Below are positions 1 through 10,969 of a DNA stretch of 64,000 nucleotides, in pieces. A program made the translations under genes and the position numbers. The notes below the pieces were generated by a model. That model did no database searches. It saw nothing but the letters and a program-made list of their open reading frames with translations, and had not been told where the DNA came from. How positions within the stretch are numbered: position 1 is the first letter of the stretch; every line of letters begins with the position of its first letter. Source of the stretch: Trematomus loennbergii (taxonomy: Eukaryota; Chordata; Actinopteri; Perciformes; Nototheniidae); NCBI GenBank assembly GCA_012861695.1, contig JAAOOA010000157.1:1-64000 (forward strand), given 5' to 3'.

Positions 1-1
1 G

Positions 2-172
2 GCAGAAGTGGCTGGGATTCCAGCGATGGTGTGAGGAGCGGAAAATAGAGCCCCTATCTTGTGTGTTGGGATCTATTTTGTCTTACTTAGTTACTGGTGG
101 ACAGAGAGCTTGCTCATTCCACAGTGAAAGTGTATGCAGCAGCCATCTCGTCCTGCCATGAGGGATTTGTCG
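2..172 (+). pseudogene. DIRS-type tyrosine recombinase fragment (N-terminal part)
   Basis: Reading from base 3 gives WLGFQRWCEERKIEPLSC, then an LSYL-V-GGQRACSF stretch. After a one-base frame change near 120 it gives STVKVYAAAISSCHEGF. From memory this matches the core-binding domain of tyrosine recombinases in fish DIRS-like retroelements (a WCEE block followed by FSTVKVYLAAI-ACH). The frame break and the abrupt loss of coding similarity after about 172 show a decayed fragment that continues off the left edge. No catalytic R-H-R-Y residues are in view. The family name is recall, not a search result. Confidence 0.45.
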
Positions 173-540
173 ACATTTTAAAATAAACTGTTCAAAAGTG
201 GAATTTAAATGTGTATATTATTTGTTGACTCAATTAGAATGAGTTTCTAATATTCAAACAAATTAAGGTAACAATTGCATGGACATTTTTGAGTAGTATG
301 GACTTAAATAAATACATTATAATAGCTTAAATTAAACAAAATGCAACTTAATATCACTACATCTTTACGATTAAAATGAAGTTGGTTCAACTTAATTTAG
401 GTGAAAGCAAATTATGTTTGTAGTACTGAACAATTGAGTTAATCAGGTAATAAATGGTTACTCGCATTTACTTAAAAAGATCAATGCAAATTGTTACCTC
501 AATTTATTTGAGTAGAGCGGTGTATTTTTTTTTTTAGAGT
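173..540. other. A/T-rich stretch, nothing recognised
   Basis: No open frame, splice pattern or terminal repeat was seen here apart from short A/T runs. Confidence 0.4.
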
Positions 541-589
541 GTAGGCTGGTGATGTGGGGGTGATACTGCTATTTTGCTTTTTTTAATTT

Positions 590-1335
<746 letters not shown>

Positions 1336-1449
1336 GCCAGGGCCGTATCCAGGATTTCCTAAATACCGAGGTCCAAACATGCTAGGGGGGTTCGGGGTAT
1401 ACCCTCTGAGATTTTTGGGATTTTCATGATCTAGTTAGGTGCTTTTTAA

Positions 1450-3492
1450 CCTCTTAAGCACGGCGGTCCCCTCCCACCGTTTTTTTTTCGAGACAATGTC
1501 TCAGGGCTTCTTAACATTTATGAAACTATTAATGTGTAGCACCAGATTAACGGGAAGAATCTCAGCTAACTGAAGATATGAACCATTTTTACCAAAACAA
1601 AACACAAGTCTCATAAGAAGCGTCTAAATGACCCCTGAGCGAAAAAATGCAAACTGACTTTGGCACACAATTCAAGATAAAGATACCCTTATTACTTATC
1701 GTAGCTGCACATACAATATATCCGATTAAAGCTGAGACTCCACAGATTATTTAGGTATAGTATCATCACTGAGCGATGAAGTAAAAAGATATGATTCTAA
1801 ACTGTATTGAAGTAAACATGTATTTTTGAATTGTATTTTAGTGAACATGTATTGTTTGAACTGTTTTAAGTAATCACAACGGTTTTAAGTAATCACATAT
1901 ATAGAAATGATATTCTCACTTACAACTCACTGACCCAGAGATCCTGTTTCACACCCACACAGCTCCTTTTCACCAGCGCACACACATGTTCTTCTCAAGG
2001 TCCTTATGGACATCATTATATTTGTGCACAAAGGTTTAATTGTATGAGAAAGAATAGTTTATGTGAAAAACTCCCATGGGAAAGTAAGGGAGTGGATATC
2101 GGGGCAGAGATAAGATTGACTTTGACCTTGTGAAAACTTTAGAATCTCACGTTCTGGTCAGAACTCTGATTCGCTGTATTGAACCCGACCAGGAGTGAAT
2201 CCAACCAGTAAAAACACCTGGGGGATGTGAGCAGCTCATACAGCTCCTCCTCACGGACTCTCTCATTCGCTTTGGAGTAAAAGGGGAAGGGAAAAGTCAA
2301 CCCATCTCCGCCCCAAAATATGATTATGAATACTGTTGTTTTGTATGAAAAATGCTTCTGGTTTGCTGAAAGCTGGTGCTAGAAGACGGTAAACCGCATC
2401 ACAAACCTGGAGTCCATACTTCTCGTTTTCTGAAAGCTGGTCTGTCTACCTGTAAAACCGCATCACAAGCCTGAAGTCCGGAGTACTCTGTACAACTTGT
2501 ATACGTGTTCTATTCCCTACCAGAGTAAACTCAGATAATTGTTATAACTTTTGATTCCGGTGTTTTCAATTCCTTTCTTATTTAATAGAGATCAGCCTCA
2601 TTCAACGAACGGCGCGGAGAGGGGGCTATCAGCCACCAGATAGGTGTTCTGCTCCAACAGCGATCCGAACTTGCAACAGGGGAAGCAAACACAGACATCA
2701 CAACACGTACCTTTACGGAGCATTTACGGCAGATCGTCTCACCGTAGCCGTCAATTAGATCAAAAGACGTGTTCAATGGCATTAAACGAAAGAAAAAAAA
2801 ATGCTACAACTGTTGATCCATAGGTTAATAATGTACCTGTGCCTTTGAAAAAATTATTTATAATCCATAATTTTATTTTTTATGTAAAAATCGGAGCGGA
2901 AAAGTTAGCTGCTAATGGTAGCCACCAGAGTATGCAGCTTCCGGTTTTGGTTACGCGTCACTCTCACTCCTTATTTGTTAACATTTTGGTGTGTATAGAA
3001 CTTTCCCTCCCTTGGCTCTAGCGGTTATAAAGAGATTTCATTCATCAAAATCGGTCAGAGATAGGTCAAATCCACCCAAATGACCCCAGAAGTGTTTTTT
3101 TTTGGCTAGATCTCTCTAAAAAGGTCAAATTTCACTTGTTTTGCATCAATCTTGATACAGGGTACTTATTATATGTTGTACTTTGGATTCCTAAAGCTTT
3201 TAGTCTACTAACCCATCATCCAAGGGTAGTTTTCACTATAAGTAGTAATACAAAGAATTTTTGGACGGACACTATAATTTACAGTTTTTTACTATGTAAA
3301 ATCTGAATTTTCTTTAAAATAAAAAACATCTATATTGATTCTGACTTTTCTACATCCAACTCACAGGTTTATCATTACTTTGAGAATAAAGATTATTAAT
3401 TTAACCCTTTTAGAAGGGAAGATATGGTCATTTGTTCTGGGAATGTCATTTTCGAGCCTGAGACCTGAAAAACAGGCTCAGGGCTTAAGAGG
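1450..3492. mobile_element. piggyBac-like non-autonomous element, TTAA target, carrying a nested LTR
   Basis: The left end is TTAA (1446-1449) followed by CCTCTTAAGC. The right end is GCTTAAGAGG followed by TTAA (3493-3496). The 10-bp inverted termini and TTAA duplication fit piggyBac-type elements. Nothing in the interior resembles a transposase. A solo LTR (1777-2659) sits inside, so the element proper is about 1.16 kb. Subterminal GTCTCAGGGCTTCTTAA and CAGGCTCAGGGCTTAAG motifs are also related to each other. Confidence 0.6.
1777..2659 (+). mobile_element. Solo LTR, copy 1 (4-bp TSD GCGA)
   Basis: It starts TGAAG, ends CCAACA, and is flanked by GCGA on both sides (1773-1776 and 2660-2663). 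It aligns along its length with 15329-16238, sharing the blocks AGATATGATTCTA, TATAACTT and TCAATTCCTTTCTTATTTAA. No internal retroelement genes are adjacent, so it is a solo LTR. The TG...CA ends and short TSD are those of LTR elements. The superfamily is not resolved. Confidence 0.7.
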
Positions 3493-3649
3493 TTAAGTCC
3501 TGTGGGGGGTCACAAATGGATAATATATTGATTCAAACCATGTCAGTGGGCTGCAGCATCAATTATTTTTGAAAATGTAATGCATAAGAATCAGTTGATT
3601 GTTACTATTAATGATCTGGACATGCAGAAGAGGCTAAAATGATCCCAAA

Positions 3650-4069
3650 ACATTGTCAACATTCATTTTCCATGTCTCTCTCCTTTCCATAACCTGCAGC
3701 CTCTCTTCCATCTTCTTTACTCTCTCTGTCCTCTACTCTTTGTTCAATCTCTCCCTCGTTGTTCACTTTTTGCTCCTCCTCACTTGTCGCAATTGTGTTT
3801 TATACAATTGTATGTTATTATGACATCATAACTGCAATAGATATATGTTGTTTTAAAATTATGCCTATTGTCTATAGTGTAAATTAAGACTATTGTTATA
3901 GATAGATAGACAGATAGATAGATAGATGGGGTTATTAAGCCTACATTCTTTTGTGTGACTGTACCTGCAGTTCCTCCCTGACTTCCATCACTTTCTCTTC
4001 TCTCTCTCTCTCTGCCTGTCCTGTCTCTTCCTTACCAAAGCTGAGCGTCGACTGACGTAGTGTTTTCAT
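3650..4069 (-). CDS. Two possible acidic, low-complexity exons of an unrecognised gene
   Basis: Exon A (3965-4069) starts with ATG at 4069 and reads MKTLRQSTLSFGKEE, then a Glu/Arg-rich segment. It ends at CTGCAG followed by GTAC, 35 codons in phase 0. The block QSTLSFG resembles a PCNA-binding type motif and is also common at the start of transposon-encoded proteins. About 180 bp further on, at about 3790-3650, a second open frame gives another Glu/Lys/Arg-rich segment (EEEQKVNNEGEIEQRVEDRE). No acceptor could be placed with confidence. The function is unknown, and it may be a transposon gene fragment. Confidence 0.3.
3900..3927. repeat. Short (GATA)n tract
   Basis: About seven TAGA/GATA units with one substitution. 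Confidence 0.85.
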
Positions 4070-4252
4070 TATATCTGAGTCAGCGTAAAAAGAAAACAAT
4101 ACAATGTTATATCTTCAATGTTTTACTCAAATTGAAATGAAAGTAAAGCATTACAACGTTTGTTAAAAGGTAATCCTTCTGACATTGGATGAATGTAATT
4201 AACTTTAGCTCTCTAGCTAGTTTATTCACGCAATTTAAACCAAAGTATAGCC

Positions 4253-5237
4253 CAGGGGTCGGCAACCCCTGGCACGCGTGCCACCAATGGCACGCGGCAC
4301 CGTAACCAGTGGCACACTCGGAATAAGTGGAATAAGTGTGCAAAATATAAAAAAAATATTTTCGGATCCTGAACGAGACCGCCGCCAGAGCGCGTCTCTC
4401 CGTTACCTGCTGAAGGAAGCCATGCATGCAACGCAGCCCTGCTCTCTTTAACTCCAGGCGACTTTCTGCCGCTTTCCTCCGTAATGCAGTGCTGATAATT
4501 TCACCACAGAGGAAAGCTCTTCACAAATTGCATTACCCATAAGGAGCTGTAAAAATGCCCCAGTTTTTGCGTGGCGATCGATATCGGCTGATACTCACTT
4601 TCTGCCGATATCGATCGGTGCTCTCTAAAAAGGCCGATCGCGAGACGTAAAATACATGACACTTTTCTCTGTGTGCGGCAAAACAAGCTCGCCAAAATCG
4701 CTTCACCAGTCTGGCAGTATTTAAGGTGTCCGAAAATGACAATAAAATAGCGGTTTGCAACGTGTGTGAAGCAGAAATCCTGCAACTCCACCCGCTGTGA
4801 CGGACCGGTGAGCGGAGCAAAACACACAAGAGTTAGACCTAACACACTTAGCTATTTTATCTACCTCTGGAACTAGTTATAAATATATTTATTCTTCACT
4901 GTCACTCATTACTGGATCAGTGAGCTGCATGAGATACTGACAGGCTGTCAGGAGAGAGAGGACAAGAGAGCGCTTCCGCTCATTTCTCCGTATTATTATC
5001 CAAAGTTAATGTAAACTTGAATAATGTAGGCTACTTCATTTGAATCTAACAATTATGTTGGTTGTTGTTTGTGGAAGCGCCAGTGAATGAGCCCATTAAC
5101 TGAGTTTTAAACATCACTTTTCATGAGTGTTTTCGCCGAGCTCCCCCCCCCCCCCGTTGATAATTCACGCTCGTCGGCACGCTGATAAAACTTTTTTTTT
5201 GAATGGCACTTCATATCAGAAAGGTTGCCGACCCCTG
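4253..5237. mobile_element. hAT element with 8-bp TSD GTATAGCC and a BED-finger remnant
   Basis: The ends CAGGGGTCGGCAACC and GGTTGCCGACCCCTG are perfect inverted repeats flanked by GTATAGCC at 4245-4252 and 5238-5245. This is the 8-bp duplication of hAT elements. On the plus strand near 4708-4780 a frame gives FKVSENDNKIAVCNVCEAEI, matching the first Cys pair of the BED zinc finger at the start of hAT transposases. The catalytic part is absent, so this is an internally deleted derivative. A partial inverted relative lies at 9570-9655. Confidence 0.85.
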
Positions 5238-5404
5238 GTATAGCCTATAGCTGCAATATAAGTTAGTGTGCATGTTGTCGGACGTCCACTGACTAACGTA
5301 GAGCGTTCACACAGGATTTGCTGGTCATATGATGTCCTGTGAGGAACAGAAACACAAGTAGCCCTTACTTGCAGAGCTTACTTTTCAGCAGTTGCAGTGC
5401 TTAC

Positions 5405-5596
5405 CATTTATCTATGTCAGAAGACATCCAAGCCAAACAAATCTTTTCGAGATGGCGTCTCTGGTCCTTTTTTGGCCTGTATGAGCACCTGTGCGCTATC
5501 GTGGAAATCTTTAAAGATGGCGTTGCCTCCTCCGTGCCTCTGACCACTTTGGTCTGGTGGCCTTACCAGGACCCTTCATGTAAGACAGTGCTCCAT
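5405..5596 (-). pseudogene. zf-H2C2 exon of the GIN/Ginger-like integrase gene
   Basis: This is a minus-strand exon with acceptor TTAAAG before base 5596 and donor GTAAGC after base 5405. Its first codons (GALSYMKGPGK) join in phase with exon 1 at 6230-6350. It then holds FKDFHDSA, GAHTGQKRTRDAISKRFVWLG and MSSDIDKW. These are the two His residues of the H2C2 finger and the spacer before the Cys pair, as in gypsy-type integrases. At least three single-base frame changes interrupt it, near the GGCAACGCC run, the CACAGGTGC run and the CTTGGATG junction. The exon is therefore dead although its splice sites persist. Confidence 0.6.
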
Positions 5597-5697
5597 CTTT
5601 AACATAAATTGTAATATTCGTTGACATCAAATAAATGAAACTTATACAATCCGCATATTGACTTACAAAAGTTTGCAGGGTGTCTATGATTACTTAA

Positions 5698-6205
5698 AGG
5701 GGACCTATCATGCAAAATGCACTTTGTACGTCTTTTACACATGAATATGTGTCCCCGGTGTGTCAGGGAACTCACCAAGTGTCAGAAAACACAACCCTCT
5801 CTCTTTTCCTCCATATCCAAATCTCTAAAAACGGGGCTGCAACGGAGCTGATACAGATTTGAAATTGTTCTGACGTCAGAAACGGGGAGCTCCGCCTATA
5901 TGGGCAACTCTCCACCTATCAGGGGAATGGGGGGTTGGGCCACAGCCATTGCCGCGCTGGAGACGCTGTAGTACATATGCCAGGCCTGTAAGTGGCGCTG
6001 TAGTCTGCCACAAAAGCAGCGAAGAAGACTTCTCACAGAATCAGCCCTTACAAAAACAGGGCTGGAAAAGAGCAAATAGAGCGAAATGAGGCATGGCTAA
6101 AATGCATGATCTGTTTGGTATTTTGAAAAAAAAACCTTCACAGACATGTTTTATATAGGTATGGCCCTACAATATATTATTCAAATATAGCATGATAGGT
6201 CCACT
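5698..6205. mobile_element. Kolobok-like MITE (TTAA target)
   Basis: The left end is TTAA then AGGGGACCTATCATGC. The right end is GCATGATAGGTCCACT then TTAA (6206-6209). The 16-bp termini differ at one base. It is 508 bp long with no coding capacity. It lies in the intron between exons 1 and 2 of the integrase-like gene. The superfamily is inferred from the purine start and the TTAA target. Confidence 0.65.
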
Positions 6206-6229
6206 TTAAACAATCAATCCAAAACTCAC

Positions 6230-6350
6230 CATCCAGGACATAAGTCGAAGCCTTTCTTCTTATTTCATTTTTCAATGTCTTCGTGCTGTCTAGCGGATAC
6301 TGGCCTTTATGCTTGTAATCGAAAATGGTTTGGTAACAATTATTCTCCAT
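6230..6350 (-). pseudogene. First coding exon of the GIN/Ginger-like integrase gene
   Basis: The ATG at 6350 opens a 121-nt exon reading MENNCYQTIFDYKHKGQYP, then a segment with TLKNEIRRKASTYVLDG. It stops at a GTGAGT donor in phase 1. The pattern G-YP then IRRKA-Y-L is, from memory, the start of fish gypsy-integrase-like (GIN/KRBA2-type) proteins, placed just before the H2C2 finger. The phase matches the exon at 5405-5596. This exon is intact, but downstream exons are frameshifted and the core is truncated, so the gene as a whole is a pseudogene or old transposon. Confidence 0.55.
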
Positions 6351-6359
6351 TTAACACCA

Positions 6360-7375
6360 AATTCAGAGCAAGCGTCACGGTGTAGCTGTCGGCTGTACCA
6401 CAAATTGGTTTTCGCTCCATCACTAATGAGTGGGGGGACGAGTGGGGGGCGCATGTGCAAATTGTTTGTGTTGGTAATGCGCAAAAGCAATCCAGTAGAC
6501 AGACATGTGCGCATATATAAGATAATTACCTGCATTACATTCTTTCTTGACTTGCAAGGTTTCTTATATTAAACTTTGCCTATAAAAATGCCTATACCAT
6601 TTAAAGATGAATATGACATGTTGTTCACAATATGTAATTTAATGGATAAGCAATAATGGCTTATTATTTGCTAATTGACCATTACAATTATAAGATTACA
6701 TTAATATATAATTACATGTATATCCCTAATGATTATGTACCTTGAATAACTTAAATGTACATATATAAATGTTTAACATTTAAGATACTCTTATTTATAT
6801 ATTTTAGTATGACATCAATATGCCACTGTAGAAGACAACGGTAGTACATTTTATATAAATGGGAGAACTATGATAATATTTACCTCAAATTTACTTTTGG
6901 TTGAACAAACTTGTATTTAGGTTAACTATACCTTTATGTATCCCTTAATGTAGAACATCTGCTGTGTCGTCTAGCTTGATATGGCTGGTCAGCTAGGGGA
7001 CAAATTAAACAAATTGTTGCAACTGTCCCCAAATTGAACAGCCTTCACAGAAGATAATTTGCTAGACACACACTGACTTTGATTGCTTACCATGTCACTG
7101 GACTCCAATCTTCAAAATGAATGTTTATTTAATGTGGGATAATGTACACTATTTTAGTATGGATAATATGTCACTTTATTTCTGTATTTCATTCAACATG
7201 TATTATTAATTACTGTGTGTAAATGTGTTGGGCAATTGCAGGAGTAGCCCTCACGCCATAATTGTTTTATTTCTGACTCGGATGATAAACAAAACTCCTG
7301 GAGTTATTGTTAATATTACCACAAAAAAAATGTAAGCTAAATTAAAATGAACCTATTACACAAAAAATATTATAT
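6360..7375. other. A/T-rich stretch without recognised features
   Basis: No convincing reading frame or terminal inverted repeats were seen. Confidence 0.4.
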
Positions 7376-7379
7376 CCTC

Positions 7380-8166
7380 AGCACTTTTGAGGGCTAATGC
7401 TAACAAGTGGAGCAAGTTTCATGTATGTGACAATATTATTGTCAGAGATAGCAAGGGGTGCATATCGTGGCAACCAGGCCTGCTGTAAAAAGCACCCCCC
7501 AAAGAAATATGTTGTTATTAATCCAGTGGTTCTCAAACTTTTTCTGTCAGGCCCCCCCTTTGGAGAAAAAAAAAAGTTGGGTCCCCCCAACACAAATAGT
7601 CAGGCTCAGTGGCGGCGCCAGAGATTTATTTTGGGGGTGCTGTGGGGTAGCTTGACGTTTCATAGAGGGTGCTCAAACATTTAGGGTTTCCCATTAATGT
7701 ACCGGGCGCTACAGTGGAATTTTCTACTGCAACAATCCCCACGCATATACACAATGTACCCGCGACTGTTACAATGAAGGCTCGATAATCAGCTCACGGC
7801 ATATAGGTGTAAGCAGGGGTAAAGTGCTATTTTATAGGTGGGGGGCGGACCTCACCTCCTCTAGGGGGGTCCGGGGGCAAGCTCCCCCTGGAAATTTTTT
7901 TTTAATAACAATTTTTCCTCCTGGTCTCTCGCGCCCCCCCTGTCATGCCTCTGCGCCCCCCAGGGCCCCCCACTTTGAGAACCACTGTATTAATCCCACC
8001 CTTAAGCACTTTTGAGAGTATAGTTGTAGGACTAGCACCAATACATGCAGTACGTTTCATGAATGTGACACTTTTATTATGTAGGATAGCAAGGGGTGCA
8101 TATCGTGGCAACCAGGCCTGCCATAAAAAGCACCCCTCAAAATAAAAATGTTTCTATTAATCCTAC
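7380..8166. repeat. Duplicated block of about 150 bp split by an hAT insertion
   Basis: Copy 1 (about 7380-7523) and copy 2 (about 8004-8166) share GCACTTTTGAG, AGCAAGGGGTGCATATCGTG, GCAACCAGGCCTGC and AAAAAGCACCCC. The hAT at 7524-7987 lies between them and inserted at the edge of copy 1. Confidence 0.65.
7524..7987. mobile_element. hAT MITE with 8-bp TSD TATTAATC
   Basis: The ends are CAGTGGTTCTCAAACTTT and ACTTTGAGAACCACTG, flanked by TATTAATC at 7516-7523 and 7988-7995. Inside, from about 7610, is a second hAT-like end (CAGTGGCGGCGCCAGAG). A CCCCCGGACCCCCCTAG-related block (about 7840-7900) recurs inverted at about 53925-53970. The element is therefore a mosaic. Confidence 0.8.
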
Positions 8167-8169
8167 CCT

Positions 8170-8500
8170 CAAATCACAAAAAGGTAAAAGCGTAATCTTT
8201 AAAATGCAAAAATATGTTGACAAAGACTATGTAACATTTGTAAACATACATTTAGATTATTATATGACAAATATGTAAAATGAAACAATACATTTAAAGC
8301 AAGTGTATACAGACAGGACGTCATAAATAACTGAAAAAGAAGTGATGAATGAAAGCAAAATCCAGGATTCGACACCCCAAACATCAAAATACGGAGCGAA
8401 AAGTTTAACCACAAGAATCAAGACTATATGAGCTACCATTAAATGACTCACAGTCTGAAAATACCATTAAAAAAAACCTGGACGTTTACTTTTCGTTTTA
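8170..8500. other. A/T-rich stretch, nothing recognised
   Basis: No supported feature. Confidence 0.4.
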
Positions 8501-8519
8501 AGCATCGTTTTAAGGTGTA

Positions 8520-8726
8520 AACGTTTCATTTTCAAGTTCCCGTGACAAGGGGTGCATTTCACGGCGGGCTTGCATAATACGACACAACACCGGCACGCAA
8601 TGACGCTCCGTTTCTGAAACGCGCCCGGTGGGGTTTGACGCTAAAGGAGGTCGCAACAAAACCGCGGCGCAGACGGACCCGGTGGAATCCCGGCGCAGCG
8701 GCGCTGTGAACAGTGATGCAAACACA
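8520..8726 (+). promoter_or_regulatory. CpG-rich block with a possible first exon
   Basis: The sequence is unusually CpG-dense for its surroundings. It contains an ATG at 8715 followed three codons later by CACAG/GTAAGG, a good donor. No downstream exon could be linked, so this may be a transposon promoter as easily as a host first exon. Confidence 0.2.
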
Positions 8727-8739
8727 GGTAAGGTGAAAA

Positions 8740-9565
8740 AAGAGAGAACTATTCGAAGCAGAAAAAAAACTGCGTAATATACCATCTGACAAAGGCCTGT
8801 GCTATAATGCTTCAATTAACTGGCTATTCTTTGCAATATACTCAGATCAATAGGAGACAGAGATGTTAAGTTATAAATCAAGGGTTTTTATTATTATTTA
8901 CAGGTAGATATTATCAAGGGTGTAACTTTGGTTTAAGAAGTGGGGGACACACAAAACAGGGGGTCCTCCGCAATGAAACATATATATTATCATTATATAT
9001 AATGAGTGTGCAAAACTTATCTAGTATCCAACCTGGTCTCACCAGAATTCGTGACTCCACCACGACTCCTTAACACCACAGTACGTGGAGTCACGCACTT
9101 TGCTACATTTACGTGTCGGTACCACGCAAACAACCCAATGTAAAGTGAATGAGGCTCCTTTGTCGTGGTGCACACACGCATTTCTACAACGTCCAGCAGT
9201 GAGCTTTTATTCTATAAAACGTTTTTAAAATCTACTTTATAGCTTGTAGTAACTCACGGGAGGCTTCTTTTTATTTTATTTGTATTCATAATAATTTTTA
9301 TTTTCGTCAGAATATGGTCAGGGGTGCACATAACTGGTACGCAGGTACGCATGTGCGGCAACAATCTGAAATGCGTACCGTCACTTGTGTCAAAGCGCAT
9401 TTGCGTACCGACATACATGTGAAGCGTTTCCAAAAGGCGGTTAGATCACCGGACGACAGAGTCTGCACAGACATGGCTGCTGTTAACGTCGGTCTGTACA
9501 GCAGCACTGCACTAAAACAGCTGAGGTACTGGTGCTGTGGTCACGAAGCTCTGTACTCCACTACA
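8740..9565. other. Unrecognised interspersed sequence
   Basis: The stretch contains pieces that look like common fish repeats, for example GGTCTCACCAGAATTCGTGA near 9032. No complete boundaries were found. Confidence 0.3.
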
Positions 9566-9569
9566 CCCC

Positions 9570-9655
9570 CCCCCCCCCCCGGCGGTCTCGTTAAGGATCC
9601 AAAAATAACATTTAAATATTTTGCACACTTATTCCTAGGGTTGCCGACCCCTGGA
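9570..9655 (-). mobile_element. Truncated hAT copy related to 4253-5237
   Basis: GGCGGTCTCGTTAAGGATCC and AAATATTTTGCACACTTATTCC are the reverse complement of 4315-4385. The block ends in GGTTGCCGACCCCTG, the same terminal repeat. A poly-C run abuts the truncated side, and no TSD is seen. Confidence 0.7.
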
Positions 9656-9659
9656 CTAC

Positions 9660-10550
9660 ACTAACCAAAACTGCACCAAGGGAGTGAACACTCCAGGGTT
9701 CTGTTCAACTGTACTAAACATGGCTAAATAAATAAAGTAAATACACTCTTAGTAATAGAACTTGGGTTCCGTGTCATGTTTGGTGTAAGGTGGCTGTGCA
9801 TGTGACATGGATTTACGCAGTGTTGAAACAGTGGAACGGTCATTTATGAAGACTGACCCAACAGCTCCTTTAATAGAGAAAAAAACATTTGACCTAAATC
9901 TGAACATAGAATAAATGTGTCACATGGAACACAAGCTGTTAAAAATTGAACAACAGAGTCTTTTAAATAGCACAGATCTTTTGAATGAGCTGACACCGTT
10001 CTTATCCTACAGGGAGCTCATCACAGGGCTTTCATATTAAGATGCTAGCGCTGAGGTGCTTTGGTTGTCATAGTACCTGTATTACAACATAATTGATATT
10101 TTGTAGTGGTTATGCTACAATACATTATTAACTATGTACAGGACATGCATTTCCCACAAGTGCACAGTGAGCCTTTTTGCATATTTATTAGGAAAAGGCT
10201 GCATGTTGCCAAACCTCCCCAGCCAGTGCTTTCCTCTCACCATCAAGGGGACTGAAATAGGTTATTATACTTTCACATGATCAAGTGAATCAAATAAAGC
10301 GCCAGTTGCATAAAGGCCACGTTGGTCTTGGCTTTTCAGACCTTGGATTAAACGTTCAAGGAGAGAATGGGTCTAGTGGGATGTCGGCTCTCACTGAAGG
10401 GAGGGAGGGATAGAGGAAATAGTGAGTTCTCATTTCCGTTGATGGATTCAGTGGGACAGCGCTGGAATGTTATTTCCGATGTACATGGATTTATTTAAAA
10501 AAAGATCATGCCGAAATCCCCAAGATGGAAAATAAAGTTGACTTGTTTTT
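9660..10550. other. No feature recognised
   Basis: Only short frames and no paired termini. Confidence 0.4.
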
Positions 10551-10556
10551 ACACTC

Positions 10557-10968
10557 AAAGGTGGGGTAATTTTGGAGAAACCAGCTCGAGTGCGCTAGAA
10601 TTTGAAAATACACAACCGGAAAAAATCTGCCACTTCCTTACAGAGCCCCTCCTCCAACACACACATGAGCAATGAGGGCACGAGATAAGTTTGTGCACAG
10701 ATGGAAGGCTGACAGGCAGGTACTGCTTTTTACAGTACTACGGCTTCCACAGATGAATTTTTTTAATGGATTTTTTGTCAAAGCACTTAAGATATTCATT
10801 GCTATCGGGATGTTAAGAGCATTCCTCTGCAGGTCTCCCTTGAAAAAGAGATCCATGATCTCAAGGGACAATCTGGATAAATAAAGGTTGAAATGAAATT
10901 GAAATTCCATGGAATATAACAAAAAGTGTATCTCGAGCCGGTTTCTCAAACTTACCTACCCCACCTTT
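10557..10968. mobile_element. TIR element (MITE), termini AAAGGTGGGGTA
   Basis: The left end AAAGGTGGGGTAATTTTGGA continues to GAAACCAGCTCGAG. The right end is its inverted counterpart (CTCGAGCCGGTTTCTC to TACCCCACCTTT). The arms are about 35 bp with a small internal indel. The interior carries a LINE/SINE-like tail (GGATAAATAAAGGTTGAAAT). No convincing TSD was found. Confidence 0.6.
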
Positions 10969-10969
10969 A

